Below, in pieces: positions 16,904 through 25,190 of a stretch of DNA of 64,000 bases. The position numbers were made by a program, and so were the translations under genes. Location: NCBI RefSeq assembly GCF_029760855.1, contig NZ_SOSI01000005.1, positions 186,001-250,000 on the forward strand, read 5' to 3'. The notes under the pieces are model-generated. The model was not told where the DNA came from. It made no database searches and saw nothing but the letters and a program-made list of their open reading frames with translations. This DNA comes from Erythrobacter litoralis. GTDB taxonomy: Bacteria; Pseudomonadota; Alphaproteobacteria; Sphingomonadales; Sphingomonadaceae. Positions within the stretch are counted from its first letter, which is position 1; each line of letters begins with the position of its first letter.

Positions 16904-18999
16904 TACGCTGCCCCCTGAAGACGAACCGCGCTGCGTCGTCGCTGACGGCGATGGGCGAGAACGCCTTCCAGCGCACCGCTGCCGTGCGAACGCCGCGCGA
17001 CGTACACATTGGGTTGCGACCGCAGACCAGCCAACTCGTCGGAGTGATTGCCGACCAGGATCGCGTTCTGGCAAACCGTCAGCATATCCTCGTCATTACC
17101 GCTGTCTCCCGCGGCGAAAATACGCGCCGCCTCGATATCGAGCTTGCGCCCCAGAAACGCCATCGCGGCCCCCTTCCCCGCCCTTAAGGGAAGGACGTCC
17201 AGCAACCGCCCATGGCTGTAGATCACCCGTGCCGCTACACCTTTGAGGCGAAGGGCATGCCGAACCGCTTCGGCAACTGCATGCGATGCGGCGAAATAAC
17301 TGCGCTTGAACGGTCGCTGCTCGTAGACCGCTTGCGGTTCGAGCCCCGGAACGGTTGCGCAGATGTCTTCTACGCGATTTGCATCCCAACCCTCGGCGAC
17401 AAGGGACGCGAAGTCGGTATCGGGTTCCAGGCCGTTCGATGTTCGGTGATAGATTTCGCTGCCGACGGATGTGATCCACGCGACCGGCTCAGGCAGCGAC
17501 CATTCGCGAATCAGACGCCGCGCCTCGGTTAGCGAACGCCCCGTGGCGACCGCGAAGGCGAACCCTGGACTACGATGGACGAATGACGCGAACCGGCCCG
17601 CGCCTTCCGGGCAGCCGGTAAGCGTGTTGTCGATATCGCTGACGAGCAGGCTATCGAAGTTGCGTTCTGCCTGCGCAGGCGAAGTCTCACACACTGCGCG
17701 CGCTACGGAAACGAACGCGTCGGCATAGGCATCCCAGTTCATTGCCTGCGAATTCGCCTGTCCGTTGCGAGAGAATGTCTGCCAGAGTTCCCGGTCGTCG
17801 ATGATCCGGCCGATGGCGCCTGCCAAATCCGCCGGAGACGTCGGGTCGATCAGCAGACCGTGCTTGAGTTCCCCGATGATATCGATGGGCCCGCCATTCC
17901 GGGTCGCGACCACCGGCAGGCCGTACGACGCTGCCTCGACAAGGGTTAGCCCGTAGGGTTCCATCAGGGCGGGATTGACGAACACCCCGCCACTTTCGGC
18001 CGCGAGGCGATACAAGCCATCGACGTCTTCGCGCGTATGCGATTTCGGGTACGCGACGCTGCCATACAGACCATGCCTATCGATAGCGGCGAACAGACCG
18101 TGCATAACCGCGTTCTGCTCGCCGCTTTGGGTTTGGGGTCCTTCGCGAACGCCCGCCAGAATTACGAGGTTACAGCGCGTGCGAAGGTCATTCGACATGC
18201 CGAACGCTTCGACAAGCGTCGCGAGATTCTTCTTCGCGACAGGCCGCGCCACCGCGAGAACGATCGGTCTCGTAGGATCGCGAAGAAAGGGCGCTATCAA
18301 GGCGGAGGCGCTGCACACTGCTTCGTCGTTTGCGGAGGCGACCAGAATGCCCGGCGGAATGCGATAGGTCTTGCAAACAGCGGTATCGGTATAGCTAGGT
18401 ATCTGACGCTCGCACTCGTCGCGAGACGATCCCACGATGGCCGCGGCGCGTTCGATGGCGCGGGTCTCTTCCGCTATGCGCGCACTATGCCCGGTGCCTG
18501 AGAGGCCCATTACATCCTGCTTGTCGCGGCCCAGTGAATGTGCGGTGTAGATGAAGGGAATGCCCAACGCCTTTTCCACTTTCGCAGCCACGTCGGCGGC
18601 ATCCGCGAAATGCGCGTGGATGACGTCCGGCAAACGCGAACGCCCGCGCAGTTCCGAGATCAGCGCTTCGGTAAAAGCCTTGCGGTCAGCCGCGAGCGCT
18701 TCCTTGGAAAGATAGGCGCGGTTGCCGCTATCGATCCGGGTGATGGAAAGTTTGGGCGTGATCGCTTCCCTTGGCTGCGCATGAACTGGGTCGAGGGCGG
18801 GTTCGTCAAACAGGCGGGTAACGATCTCTGCATGATCGACATCGGCCCGCTCCGAAAGCGCCTGCATTTCGCCCAGAACGTAGGCGATATGACCGCCTGT
18901 ATCTTCGGTAATGCCGTACCGTACCGGCTCGGCCTTCAAGCAACCTCCCAGCGCAATGGAAACGATGTGCAAACAGGATCCCCTAGACAGTTCGAGCAT
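16903..18999 (-). CDS. bifunctional sucrose-phosphate synthase / sucrose-phosphatase-like fusion
   Basis: A 698-residue two-domain protein. Residues 1 to about 440 are a GT4-type sucrose-phosphate synthase domain: ITEDTGGHIAYVLGEMQAL, then HAHFADAADVAAKVEKALG, YTAHSLGRDK, and EPYGLTLVEAASYGLPVVAT followed by RNGGPIDI. These are SPS-specific versions of the GT motifs. Residues about 445-675 are a HAD-IIB phosphatase domain with an intact DxDxT nucleophile (VSDIDNTLTG), the basic residue in AGKGAAMAFL, and the acidic motif GDSGNDEDM. Expected chemistry is UDP-glucose plus fructose-6-phosphate to sucrose-6-phosphate, then to sucrose, a compatible solute. A related sugar cannot be excluded given the sulfotransferase and GT neighbours. 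Confidence 0.85.
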   Translation of the reverse strand: MLELSRGSCLHIVSIALGGCLKAEPVRYGITEDTGGHIAYVLGEMQALSERADVDHAEIVTRLFDEPALDPVHAQPREAITPKLSITRIDSGNRAYLSKEALAADRKAFTEALISELRGRSRLPDVIHAHFADAADVAAKVEKALGIPFIYTAHSLGRDKQDVMGLSGTGHSARIAEETRAIERAAAIVGSSRDECERQIPSYTDTAVCKTYRIPPGILVASANDEAVCSASALIAPFLRDPTRPIVLAVARPVAKKNLATLVEAFGMSNDLRTRCNLVILAGVREGPQTQSGEQNAVMHGLFAAIDRHGLYGSVAYPKSHTREDVDGLYRLAAESGGVFVNPALMEPYGLTLVEAASYGLPVVATRNGGPIDIIGELKHGLLIDPTSPADLAGAIGRIIDDRELWQTFSRNGQANSQAMNWDAYADAFVSVARAVCETSPAQAERNFDSLLVSDIDNTLTGCPEGAGRFASFVHRSPGFAFAVATGRSLTEARRLIREWSLPEPVAWITSVGSEIYHRTSNGLEPDTDFASLVAEGWDANRVEDICATVPGLEPQAVYEQRPFKRSYFAASHAVAEAVRHALRLKGVAARVIYSHGRLLDVLPLRAGKGAAMAFLGRKLDIEAARIFAAGDSGNDEDMLTVCQNAILVGNHSDELAGLRSQPNVYVARRSHGSGALEGVLAHRRQRRRSAVRLQGAA

Positions 19000-19078
19000 C
19001 GAACGGCCTGCCTATAGGGTTGGTGCCTTACCCATCCTTTGTTTACCATTTCTCGACGGGCGGAATCGCAGTGCGACC

Positions 19079-20077
19079 TTATCGTGCGCGGTCGCATCGC
19101 CAGTCGGTAAGATCGCGCCCAAGCAGGCGCTCAAGACGGTCGATATCGGGCTCGATGAGATCTGACATCAGGACACGATCGGCCGCGGTCATAGGATCGG
19201 GACGTGAGCCCGTTTTGGCAACGATGCCGCGCAGCGCGGAAACCGTTCGTCTCAAGGGGCGTACCATTGCAGTCGGCAAGACGCGGCGAATTCGGCCGCC
19301 GAGTTGCTGATTGTTGAGGAGCGAGGCCGCCATCCGCGCTGCCTTTCCCTGCGGCAGAACGGTTTCATTCGCGACCTTCAATTCCGGGCGTATCGGGGCA
19401 AGATCGAGAAAGCGCCAGACTTCCCCCATGCCCTCTTCGCCGACGATATTGTCGAAAAGCATCACGAGCCGATCCTCGACAGGCACGGCGGCGAACAATC
19501 TCGCAATCTGATCCGCATAAAGGCTGGTGAATATGTAACGCCAGCCATAGGCCCAACCGTCCCTTGCGCCCGAGCGTTCGTGCGCAATCGCTTCGGCGAA
19601 CGTCCCCGCCGGCTCCCGCATGCGCGAGCGCTGATAATTATAGGCCGAATAGGCGCGCTCGTAGGGATCGCGCAGAACGGCCACGAATTTCGTGTCCGGT
19701 ATCGTTTGACGGGCACCCGCGATTGCGTCGGGCGATTGCAGATACATCGTGCTGGCATCGAGCCTGTATCGTACATCCTCGCCGCCCGCGAAACTGTCCG
19801 CGAAAGTTTCGACATCCAAAAAATCGCGCGTCTCGTGCGGTGTGACCGTCGTATAACTAGTCCCGTCCGGGCTCAGCAGATCGCAGAGCCGCTCTCGCGA
19901 TTGCGGCGTCTGCGCGAAGAACATCGGCTCCTTCATCGGGTGGACGAAGATGTCGGGATGTGCGCCGAGCGTGGCGGCCAGCGCCGTGGTCCCCGCCTTC
20001 ATGGCCCCCGGAACGATCAGGTTTGGCAGGCGCTTCGTCTGCGAAGCCCGAATATAGTGCGCTGACATGCGCGCCAT
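19079..20077 (-). CDS. sulfotransferase family protein (2)
   Basis: A 332-residue PAPS-dependent sulfotransferase-like protein. The 5'-PSB loop is NLIVPGAMKAGTTALAATL, and the 3'-PB element is KFVAVLRDPYERAYSAYNY. KEPMFF soon after the first motif and LFDNIVGEE later are typical of the heparan/Nod-factor-like sulfotransferase branch. ATG 20077 or 20068 could be the start. It is the first gene of a minus-strand operon leading 79 bp later into the SPS fusion, and it is divergent from the phosphatase gene at 20134. Acceptor unknown; only about 25 residues resemble the sulfotransferase at 12095 outside the motifs, so they are not recent duplicates. Confidence 0.85.
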   Translation of the reverse strand: MARMSAHYIRASQTKRLPNLIVPGAMKAGTTALAATLGAHPDIFVHPMKEPMFFAQTPQSRERLCDLLSPDGTSYTTVTPHETRDFLDVETFADSFAGGEDVRYRLDASTMYLQSPDAIAGARQTIPDTKFVAVLRDPYERAYSAYNYQRSRMREPAGTFAEAIAHERSGARDGWAYGWRYIFTSLYADQIARLFAAVPVEDRLVMLFDNIVGEEGMGEVWRFLDLAPIRPELKVANETVLPQGKAARMAASLLNNQQLGGRIRRVLPTAMVRPLRRTVSALRGIVAKTGSRPDPMTAADRVLMSDLIEPDIDRLERLLGRDLTDWRCDRAR

Positions 20078-20133
20078 CTAGCATCGCGCGCCCGTCTGTC
20101 GACACGCTAACAGTTTGAAAGGCCCCTCCGTTA

Positions 20134-20607
20134 ATGTCGAAACCCGCCGTCCTGTTCGTCTGTCTCGGCAATATCTGTCGCTCGCCGCTCGCCGAAGCCG
20201 CCTTCCGCCGCGCTACGGACGAGGCGGGGCTAGACGTCGAAACGGCAAGTGCCGGAACGGCGGACTATCACGTGGGCGCGCCGCCCGATCCGCGGTCCAT
20301 CGCCGAGGCGGATGCGCGCGGTATTCACATTGCGGGCTATCGCGGGCGGCAGCTCAAGCCATCCGATTTCGGAGAGTTCGATTACATCCTCGCGATGGAC
20401 GCAAGCAATCTTGCCGATATTCGTCGGCTCGATCCCGGCGACGGTAAGGCGAAGACAGCTCTCCTGCTCGATCTCGTACCCGGGCAGCATGGGCGCGAGG
20501 TCGCTGATCCCTATTATGGAGGGGACGACGGCTTTGCTGTGACTTTCGACGAGGTGGAAGCGGGCGCGCGTGCGCTCGTCGCCGTATTGCTGGACGAACA
20601 TGGCTGA
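20134..20607 (+). CDS. low-molecular-weight protein-tyrosine-phosphatase family protein
   Basis: A 157-residue enzyme of normal family size. The phosphate loop C-X5-R is at residues 10-16 (VCLGNICRSPLAEA) and the general-acid segment is VADPYYGGDDGF near residue 126. It is the first gene of a tight operon with an ABC1 kinase (8-bp overlap) and a fructosamine-kinase-like protein. Some bacterial LMW-PTPs next to such kinases dephosphorylate ketosamine sugar phosphates rather than phosphotyrosine (established for characterised homologues). That alternative role should be kept open here. Confidence 0.9.
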   Translation: MSKPAVLFVCLGNICRSPLAEAAFRRATDEAGLDVETASAGTADYHVGAPPDPRSIAEADARGIHIAGYRGRQLKPSDFGEFDYILAMDASNLADIRRLDPGDGKAKTALLLDLVPGQHGREVADPYYGGDDGFAVTFDEVEAGARALVAVLLDEHG

Positions 20608-21931
20608 CGAAGATCGCCGCCGCGAACGTGCGGTTCCTTCCTCCCGTCTCGGACGGCTCGCCGGGTTCGGTAAGCTGGCGGGAGGCGTTGCGGGCGGCGT
20701 CCTGTCGGAAGGCGCCCGGCGCCTGGCCGCCGGTGAGCGGCCTCGGCTCGATCAGCTCCTCCTGACGCCTGGCAATGCGAAGCGGCTGAGCGACCAGCTT
20801 GCTACTCTGCGCGGGGCGGCAATGAAGCTCGGGCAGATGATCTCGATGGATACGGGTGATGTCCTTCCGCCCGAACTCACCGCGATCCTCGCCCGCTTGC
20901 GGGAACAGGCCGATTTCATGCCACCGCGCCAGCTCGATAGCGTACTGGCGGAAGAATGGGGCAAGGACTGGCGGCGCAATTTCCGTCGTTTCGAACCGCG
21001 CCCGATCGCCGCCGCCTCGATCGGGCAGGTCCATCGTGCCCTTACGAAGGACGGCAGGCTGTTGGCGATCAAGGTGCAATATCCCGGTGTTGCGCAAAGC
21101 ATTGATTCCGATGTCGACAATGTAGCGACCTTGCTGCGGGTGACTGGTTTGCTTCCCAAGGGACTCGATCTTGACCCGGTGCTGGTCGCAGCGAAGGAGC
21201 AGTTGCGCGAAGAGGCGGATTACCAGCGCGAAACCGATATGATGGAGCGTTATGCCGCCCTGCTGGCCGGCGACGAACGCTACCTCGTCCCCACGCCTGA
21301 CCGCGAGCTTACGACGCGGCGCGTGCTGGCGATGACCTTCGAAGAAAGCTCGTCCGTTGAAGCGCTCGGAGAATTGCCGGACGAAAAGCGCGACGAACTG
21401 TTCGCGCACCTGATCGAACTGGTCGCGCGCGAGCTATTCGAATGGCGGCTGATGCAAACGGACCCGAATTTTGCCAATTACCGAGTGAAACGAGAAACCG
21501 GCCAGCTGGTCTTGCTCGATTTCGGCGCAGCCCGCGATATTTCCGACGAAATCTCAGCACGCTACCGGACCTTGCTGCGTGCCGGCCTGAACGAGGATCG
21601 CGAAGGCGTGCTAGAAGCCGCGATAGCGGCAGGGTTCATTAACGACCACGCCGTCGCACGTCATCCGGACGCGATCCGGCGTGCCGTCGATATCGTTGTG
21701 ACGCAAATGGCGAAGCAGGAACGGCTGGACTTCGGCGACCGGTCTTTCGTCCCGCAAATCAGGGACGAAGTTATGCCGATCGCGCAAGACAAGGAAAGCT
21801 GGCACATCCCGCCGCCCGAAACCCTGTTCGTGCAGCGTAAAGTAAGCGGCACCGCCCTCCTCGGTGCGAATGTCGGGGCGAAGGTCGACGTGCGTGGGAT
21901 CGTCGGCAACATCCTCGACAAAACTGAATGA
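20600..21931 (+). CDS. ABC1/UbiB-family atypical kinase (AarF-like)
   Basis: A 443-residue protein. ATG 20600 is used because it overlaps the phosphatase stop by 8 bp and begins the polar MADEDRRRERAVPSS; an earlier in-frame codon at 20570 is unlikely. The ABC1 hallmark K-X-G-Q is in GAAMKLGQMISMDTG near residue 75; AAASIGQVHRA and AIKVQYPG (ATP-binding lysine) follow, and LVLLDFGAARDI carries the metal-binding Asp-Phe-Gly. Family members are ATPases supporting ubiquinone or other lipid metabolism. No C-terminal transmembrane pair like that of UbiB is obvious, so it is a general ABC1 protein rather than certain UbiB. Confidence 0.88.
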   Translation: MADEDRRRERAVPSSRLGRLAGFGKLAGGVAGGVLSEGARRLAAGERPRLDQLLLTPGNAKRLSDQLATLRGAAMKLGQMISMDTGDVLPPELTAILARLREQADFMPPRQLDSVLAEEWGKDWRRNFRRFEPRPIAAASIGQVHRALTKDGRLLAIKVQYPGVAQSIDSDVDNVATLLRVTGLLPKGLDLDPVLVAAKEQLREEADYQRETDMMERYAALLAGDERYLVPTPDRELTTRRVLAMTFEESSSVEALGELPDEKRDELFAHLIELVARELFEWRLMQTDPNFANYRVKRETGQLVLLDFGAARDISDEISARYRTLLRAGLNEDREGVLEAAIAAGFINDHAVARHPDAIRRAVDIVVTQMAKQERLDFGDRSFVPQIRDEVMPIAQDKESWHIPPPETLFVQRKVSGTALLGANVGAKVDVRGIVGNILDKTE

Positions 21932-22740
21932 GCGAGGACCTTGCTAGCCATATCGCCCGTCTGACCGGTTCCGCGGTTTCGCGAATGGTCCGGTTCCCCG
22001 GCGGCGACATCTCCGGCGCTACGCGTGTCGACCTTGCCGACGGCCGCCGGATCGTCGCAAAGGTCGGACCGGTCGTTAGCAAAGAAGGCCGGATGCTCGA
22101 AGCAATGGCGCTATGCGGCGCGCCTGTGCCGCAGCTGATCGCACATGACGGCGACGTATTGCTGATCTCCCATGTCGAAAGCGGGGGGCGCTTGGACAGC
22201 GAAAAATCGTGGCGCATACTGGCGGATGCGCTCGAGCCGCTGCGCGATGTCGGCGGGTCGTCCTACGGCTGGAGCGAAGATTATGCGCTGCGCGATGTCG
22301 AGGTTCCGAACGCGCAGGCCGAGACCTGGCCCGCTTTCTGGGCGGAACGACGGCTGTTGATCCATACCTCTCATATCGCCCCGCCCCTCGCCCGTCGGAT
22401 CGAGGGATTGGCCGGCCGCATAAGCGAATTATTGCCCGATCACCCCCGCGCATCGCTTGTGCATGGCGACCTGTGGGGCGGCAATGTCGTCGTATCTTCG
22501 GACGCGAAGGTCCACCTCATCGATCCCAACGCCTATTATGGGGACCGCGAAGTGGACGCCGCGACACTGACTGTGTTCGACAATCTTCCGGCGAGTTTTT
22601 TCGACCGTCTCGAACTTGCCAAAGGGTGGCAAGAGCGCCAGCCGATCTACCGCCTGTGGACCTGGCTGGTCCATGTTCGCCTGTTTGGGGGATCGTATGG
22701 TTCGGCGGTGATGCGCGAACTCGACACACTGGGCTTCTAA
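21928..22740 (+). CDS. fructosamine/ketosamine-3-kinase family protein
   Basis: A 270-residue kinase-fold protein. Its ATG overlaps the stop of the ABC1 gene by 4 bp. The catalytic loop LVHGDLWGGN is near residue 178, with the metal-binding Asp in LIDPNAYYGDREVD, the characteristic 'DP..YYGDRE.D' of fructosamine-3-kinases rather than antibiotic phosphotransferases. The ATP lysine is in RRIVAKVGP. Bacterial members act on ribulosamines and erythrulosamines in protein deglycation (family knowledge). Co-transcription with an LMW-PTP supports a phosphorylate-and-release repair route. Its stop overlaps that of recG on the other strand. Confidence 0.85.
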   Translation: MSEDLASHIARLTGSAVSRMVRFPGGDISGATRVDLADGRRIVAKVGPVVSKEGRMLEAMALCGAPVPQLIAHDGDVLLISHVESGGRLDSEKSWRILADALEPLRDVGGSSYGWSEDYALRDVEVPNAQAETWPAFWAERRLLIHTSHIAPPLARRIEGLAGRISELLPDHPRASLVHGDLWGGNVVVSSDAKVHLIDPNAYYGDREVDAATLTVFDNLPASFFDRLELAKGWQERQPIYRLWTWLVHVRLFGGSYGSAVMRELDTLGF

Positions 22741-24800
22741 CCGCCGCGCAGGGTCCGCACGCCGAAGTCGCGTTCGAAAAGGTAGAGCAACATCCGCGCC
22801 GCCTCGCCGCGCGTACCTTCCAACCCGCCGTCGCGCTCGATCAGCAACCTCGCATCGTCATGAGCCTTCGGCAGCAAGGCACTGATCTGTTCAAAGTTTG
22901 CGATACTGAACGGCGTATCGCCCGATTGCCGCGTGCCGAGTAATTCGCCGCCGCCGCGCAGTCGAAGATCTTCCTCCGCCAGCAGAAAGCCGTCCTGCGT
23001 CTCGCGCATCAGGGCTAACCTCTCACGCGCGGTTTCGGAAAGGCTCTCTCCGCGTAACAGCACGCAGACCGATTTCTCGCTCCCCCGTCCCACCCGGCCG
23101 CGCAACTGATGCAACTGGGCAAGGCCGAAGCGTTCCGCCTGTTCGATGATCATCAGCGTCGCGTTCGGTACGTCGACGCCAACCTCGATCACCGTAGTCG
23201 CGATCAACAGCTTCGCGTTACCGCGCGCAAAGCGTTCCATCGCGGCGTCCTTCACCTCCGGGGGCAATTGCCCATGCACCAGCACGACGTCATCGCCGAA
23301 CCGCTCCTTGAGCGAAGCATAGCGCGCTTCCGCCGCGGCGATCTCTTCCGGCCCGTCCACCTCGCGCACCATCGGGCACACCCAATAGGCCTGCCGTCCC
23401 TCGGCAATCTGGCCCGCCAACCGATCGACGAGTACGGCAAGTTTGTCCGACCCCATCACCACCGTATCGATCGCCTGCCGACCCGGCGGCAATTCGTCGA
23501 GCTTGCTGACGTCGAGTTCGCCATATTGCGCCAACGTTAGGCTGCGTGGGATCGGCGTTGCCGTCATGGCGAGGACATGCGGAGCGCGCTTGCCCTTGCT
23601 CGCCAGCATTAAGCGCTGGCCGACACCGAAGCGGTGCTGCTCGTCGATCACAACCACTGCGAGGTTGCGGTAGGCCACGCTGTCCTGAAAGATCGCATGA
23701 GTGCCGACGACGATGTCGATACTGCCGTCGAGCAAACCCATCAGCGTCGCCTCGCGCGCCCGACCCTTGTCGCGGCCTGTCAGCAGCGCGACCCGTGCGC
23801 CGGTCGGTTCGGCCATGCGCCGCAAGCTTTCGTAATGCTGGCGGGCGAGGATTTCGGTCGGGGCGAGCATGGCTGCCTGCGCCCCCGCTTCCACCGCGAT
23901 CAGCATCGCCTCGAGCGCGACTACCGTCTTGCCGGCACCCACATCACCTTGCAGCAGGCGAAGCATCGGCGCCTCCTGCGCTAGGTCGTTCCCGATCTCG
24001 GAGATCGAACGCTGCTGCGCACCTGTCAGCGGGAAAGGCAGGTCGAGCTTTCCGCGATAGCTGCCGTCGCCCAGCAGCGCTTGGCCCTTGCGGCGGCGGT
24101 TGTCGGCGCGCACCAGCATCAAGGCAAGGCTGTTGGCGAGGAGCTCGTCGTAAGCCAGCCGGTCGCGCGCCGCCTTGTCCTCCGCCCTGTGCGCCCGATG
24201 CATCGCCTCGCGCCATGCGGGCCAATCTTCCTTGTCGCGCAAGCCCCGCTCGATCCATTCCGGCAATTCCGGGCAGCGCTCCAATGCTTGTGCGACCAGC
24301 GAAGCGACCTTCGGCTGCGTCAGCCCTTCTGACAGACGGTAGACCGGCTCGCACAGCTGTTGCAGGGTCTCGCCGCCTTCTTCCAGCACATGGTCGGGAT
24401 GCACGATCTGGAGCATGTCGCCATACCGCTCCAGCTTGCCCGCCACCCAGCGCACGCCTTCGACCGGCAGCTGTTTCTTGGCGCTGTACGAAGCGCGGCC
24501 GAAATAGGTCAGCGCGAGGATATTGCCTAGCGCGTCCTGCGCCAGCACGCGGTAGGGGCCGCGCGGATTGCGGCTGCCGCGATGTTCGGTCACGGCGAGG
24601 CGCACGACGATATTCTCGCCCTCGCCCGCCTCGTCCACGTTCTGTACCATCCGCCGTGAAACGAAACGGTCGGGCAGGTGATACGCGACGTCCTTTACCC
24701 GCGTCAGCCCCAGCCGACCGAGCGGCTTCTTCAGCTTCGGACCGACGCCATCGAGCGTGTCGGTCTCCGCGAACAGGGGATTGAGCGCCTCGGGCCGCAT
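22737..24800 (-). CDS. recG: ATP-dependent DNA helicase RecG
   Basis: A 687-residue superfamily-2 helicase, the standard RecG length. The N-terminal wedge/OB domain starts near LDGVGPKLKKPLGRLGL. Walker A is QGDVGAGKTVVALEA near residue 287, motif II is VVIDEQHRFGVGQR near 387, and the C-terminal RecG signature includes VGVDVPNATLMIIEQAERFG and LRGRVGRGSEKS. It branch-migrates replication forks and Holliday junctions. The start at 24800 gives MRPEALNPLFAET. It is divergent from sdhE, an order (recG, sdhE, mfd) that is common in alphaproteobacteria. Confidence 0.97.
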   Translation of the reverse strand: MRPEALNPLFAETDTLDGVGPKLKKPLGRLGLTRVKDVAYHLPDRFVSRRMVQNVDEAGEGENIVVRLAVTEHRGSRNPRGPYRVLAQDALGNILALTYFGRASYSAKKQLPVEGVRWVAGKLERYGDMLQIVHPDHVLEEGGETLQQLCEPVYRLSEGLTQPKVASLVAQALERCPELPEWIERGLRDKEDWPAWREAMHRAHRAEDKAARDRLAYDELLANSLALMLVRADNRRRKGQALLGDGSYRGKLDLPFPLTGAQQRSISEIGNDLAQEAPMLRLLQGDVGAGKTVVALEAMLIAVEAGAQAAMLAPTEILARQHYESLRRMAEPTGARVALLTGRDKGRAREATLMGLLDGSIDIVVGTHAIFQDSVAYRNLAVVVIDEQHRFGVGQRLMLASKGKRAPHVLAMTATPIPRSLTLAQYGELDVSKLDELPPGRQAIDTVVMGSDKLAVLVDRLAGQIAEGRQAYWVCPMVREVDGPEEIAAAEARYASLKERFGDDVVLVHGQLPPEVKDAAMERFARGNAKLLIATTVIEVGVDVPNATLMIIEQAERFGLAQLHQLRGRVGRGSEKSVCVLLRGESLSETARERLALMRETQDGFLLAEEDLRLRGGGELLGTRQSGDTPFSIANFEQISALLPKAHDDARLLIERDGGLEGTRGEAARMLLYLFERDFGVRTLRGG

Positions 24801-24854
24801 CGCGTCAGCCTATAGCCGCTTGAACCGGTTTGGCGAGTACCCTACCTCCCACCC

Positions 24855-25133
24855 ATGCCCGATCTCCTGACCTTCGACGGCCGCAAACAGCGCGCCCGCT
24901 TCCGCGCCTGGCACCGGGGCACGCGCGAGGCGGATTACATGATCGGCGGCTTTTTCGACCGCTACCACGCCGACTGGGCGGAGGCCGAACTCGCATGGTT
25001 CGAAGCCCTGCTCGAAGAAGATGACGTAGACGTAATGGCGTGGGCGTTGAAGACTCAGCCCACTCCGCCGCATTTCGAAGGCGAATTGATCGCGAAGATG
25101 CAAAAACTCGATTACGTGGACATTCCGCGCTAA
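24855..25133 (+). CDS. sdhE: FAD assembly factor SdhE (succinate dehydrogenase assembly factor 2)
   Basis: A 92-residue small protein. It carries the conserved R-G-x-x-E-x-D motif (HRGTREADYMIGGFFDRY) that contacts the flavoprotein, and the family's helical-bundle pattern (WFEALLEEDDVDVMAW). It promotes covalent flavinylation of SdhA in the cytosol. It sits between divergent recG and downstream mfd; the 57-bp gap to mfd suggests a shared transcript. Confidence 0.92.
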   Translation: MPDLLTFDGRKQRARFRAWHRGTREADYMIGGFFDRYHADWAEAELAWFEALLEEDDVDVMAWALKTQPTPPHFEGELIAKMQKLDYVDIPR

Positions 25134-25190
25134 ATTACTCTCATAGGTGTTGACGGGAACGCGCTCGGCAGTACCGCGCTGTCACTCTCG

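Noticed and set aside
23546..24784. A 412-codon frame antisense to recG
   Set aside because: High GC gives long antisense frames; the translation is Arg/Pro/Ala-rich with no domain, while recG is certain.
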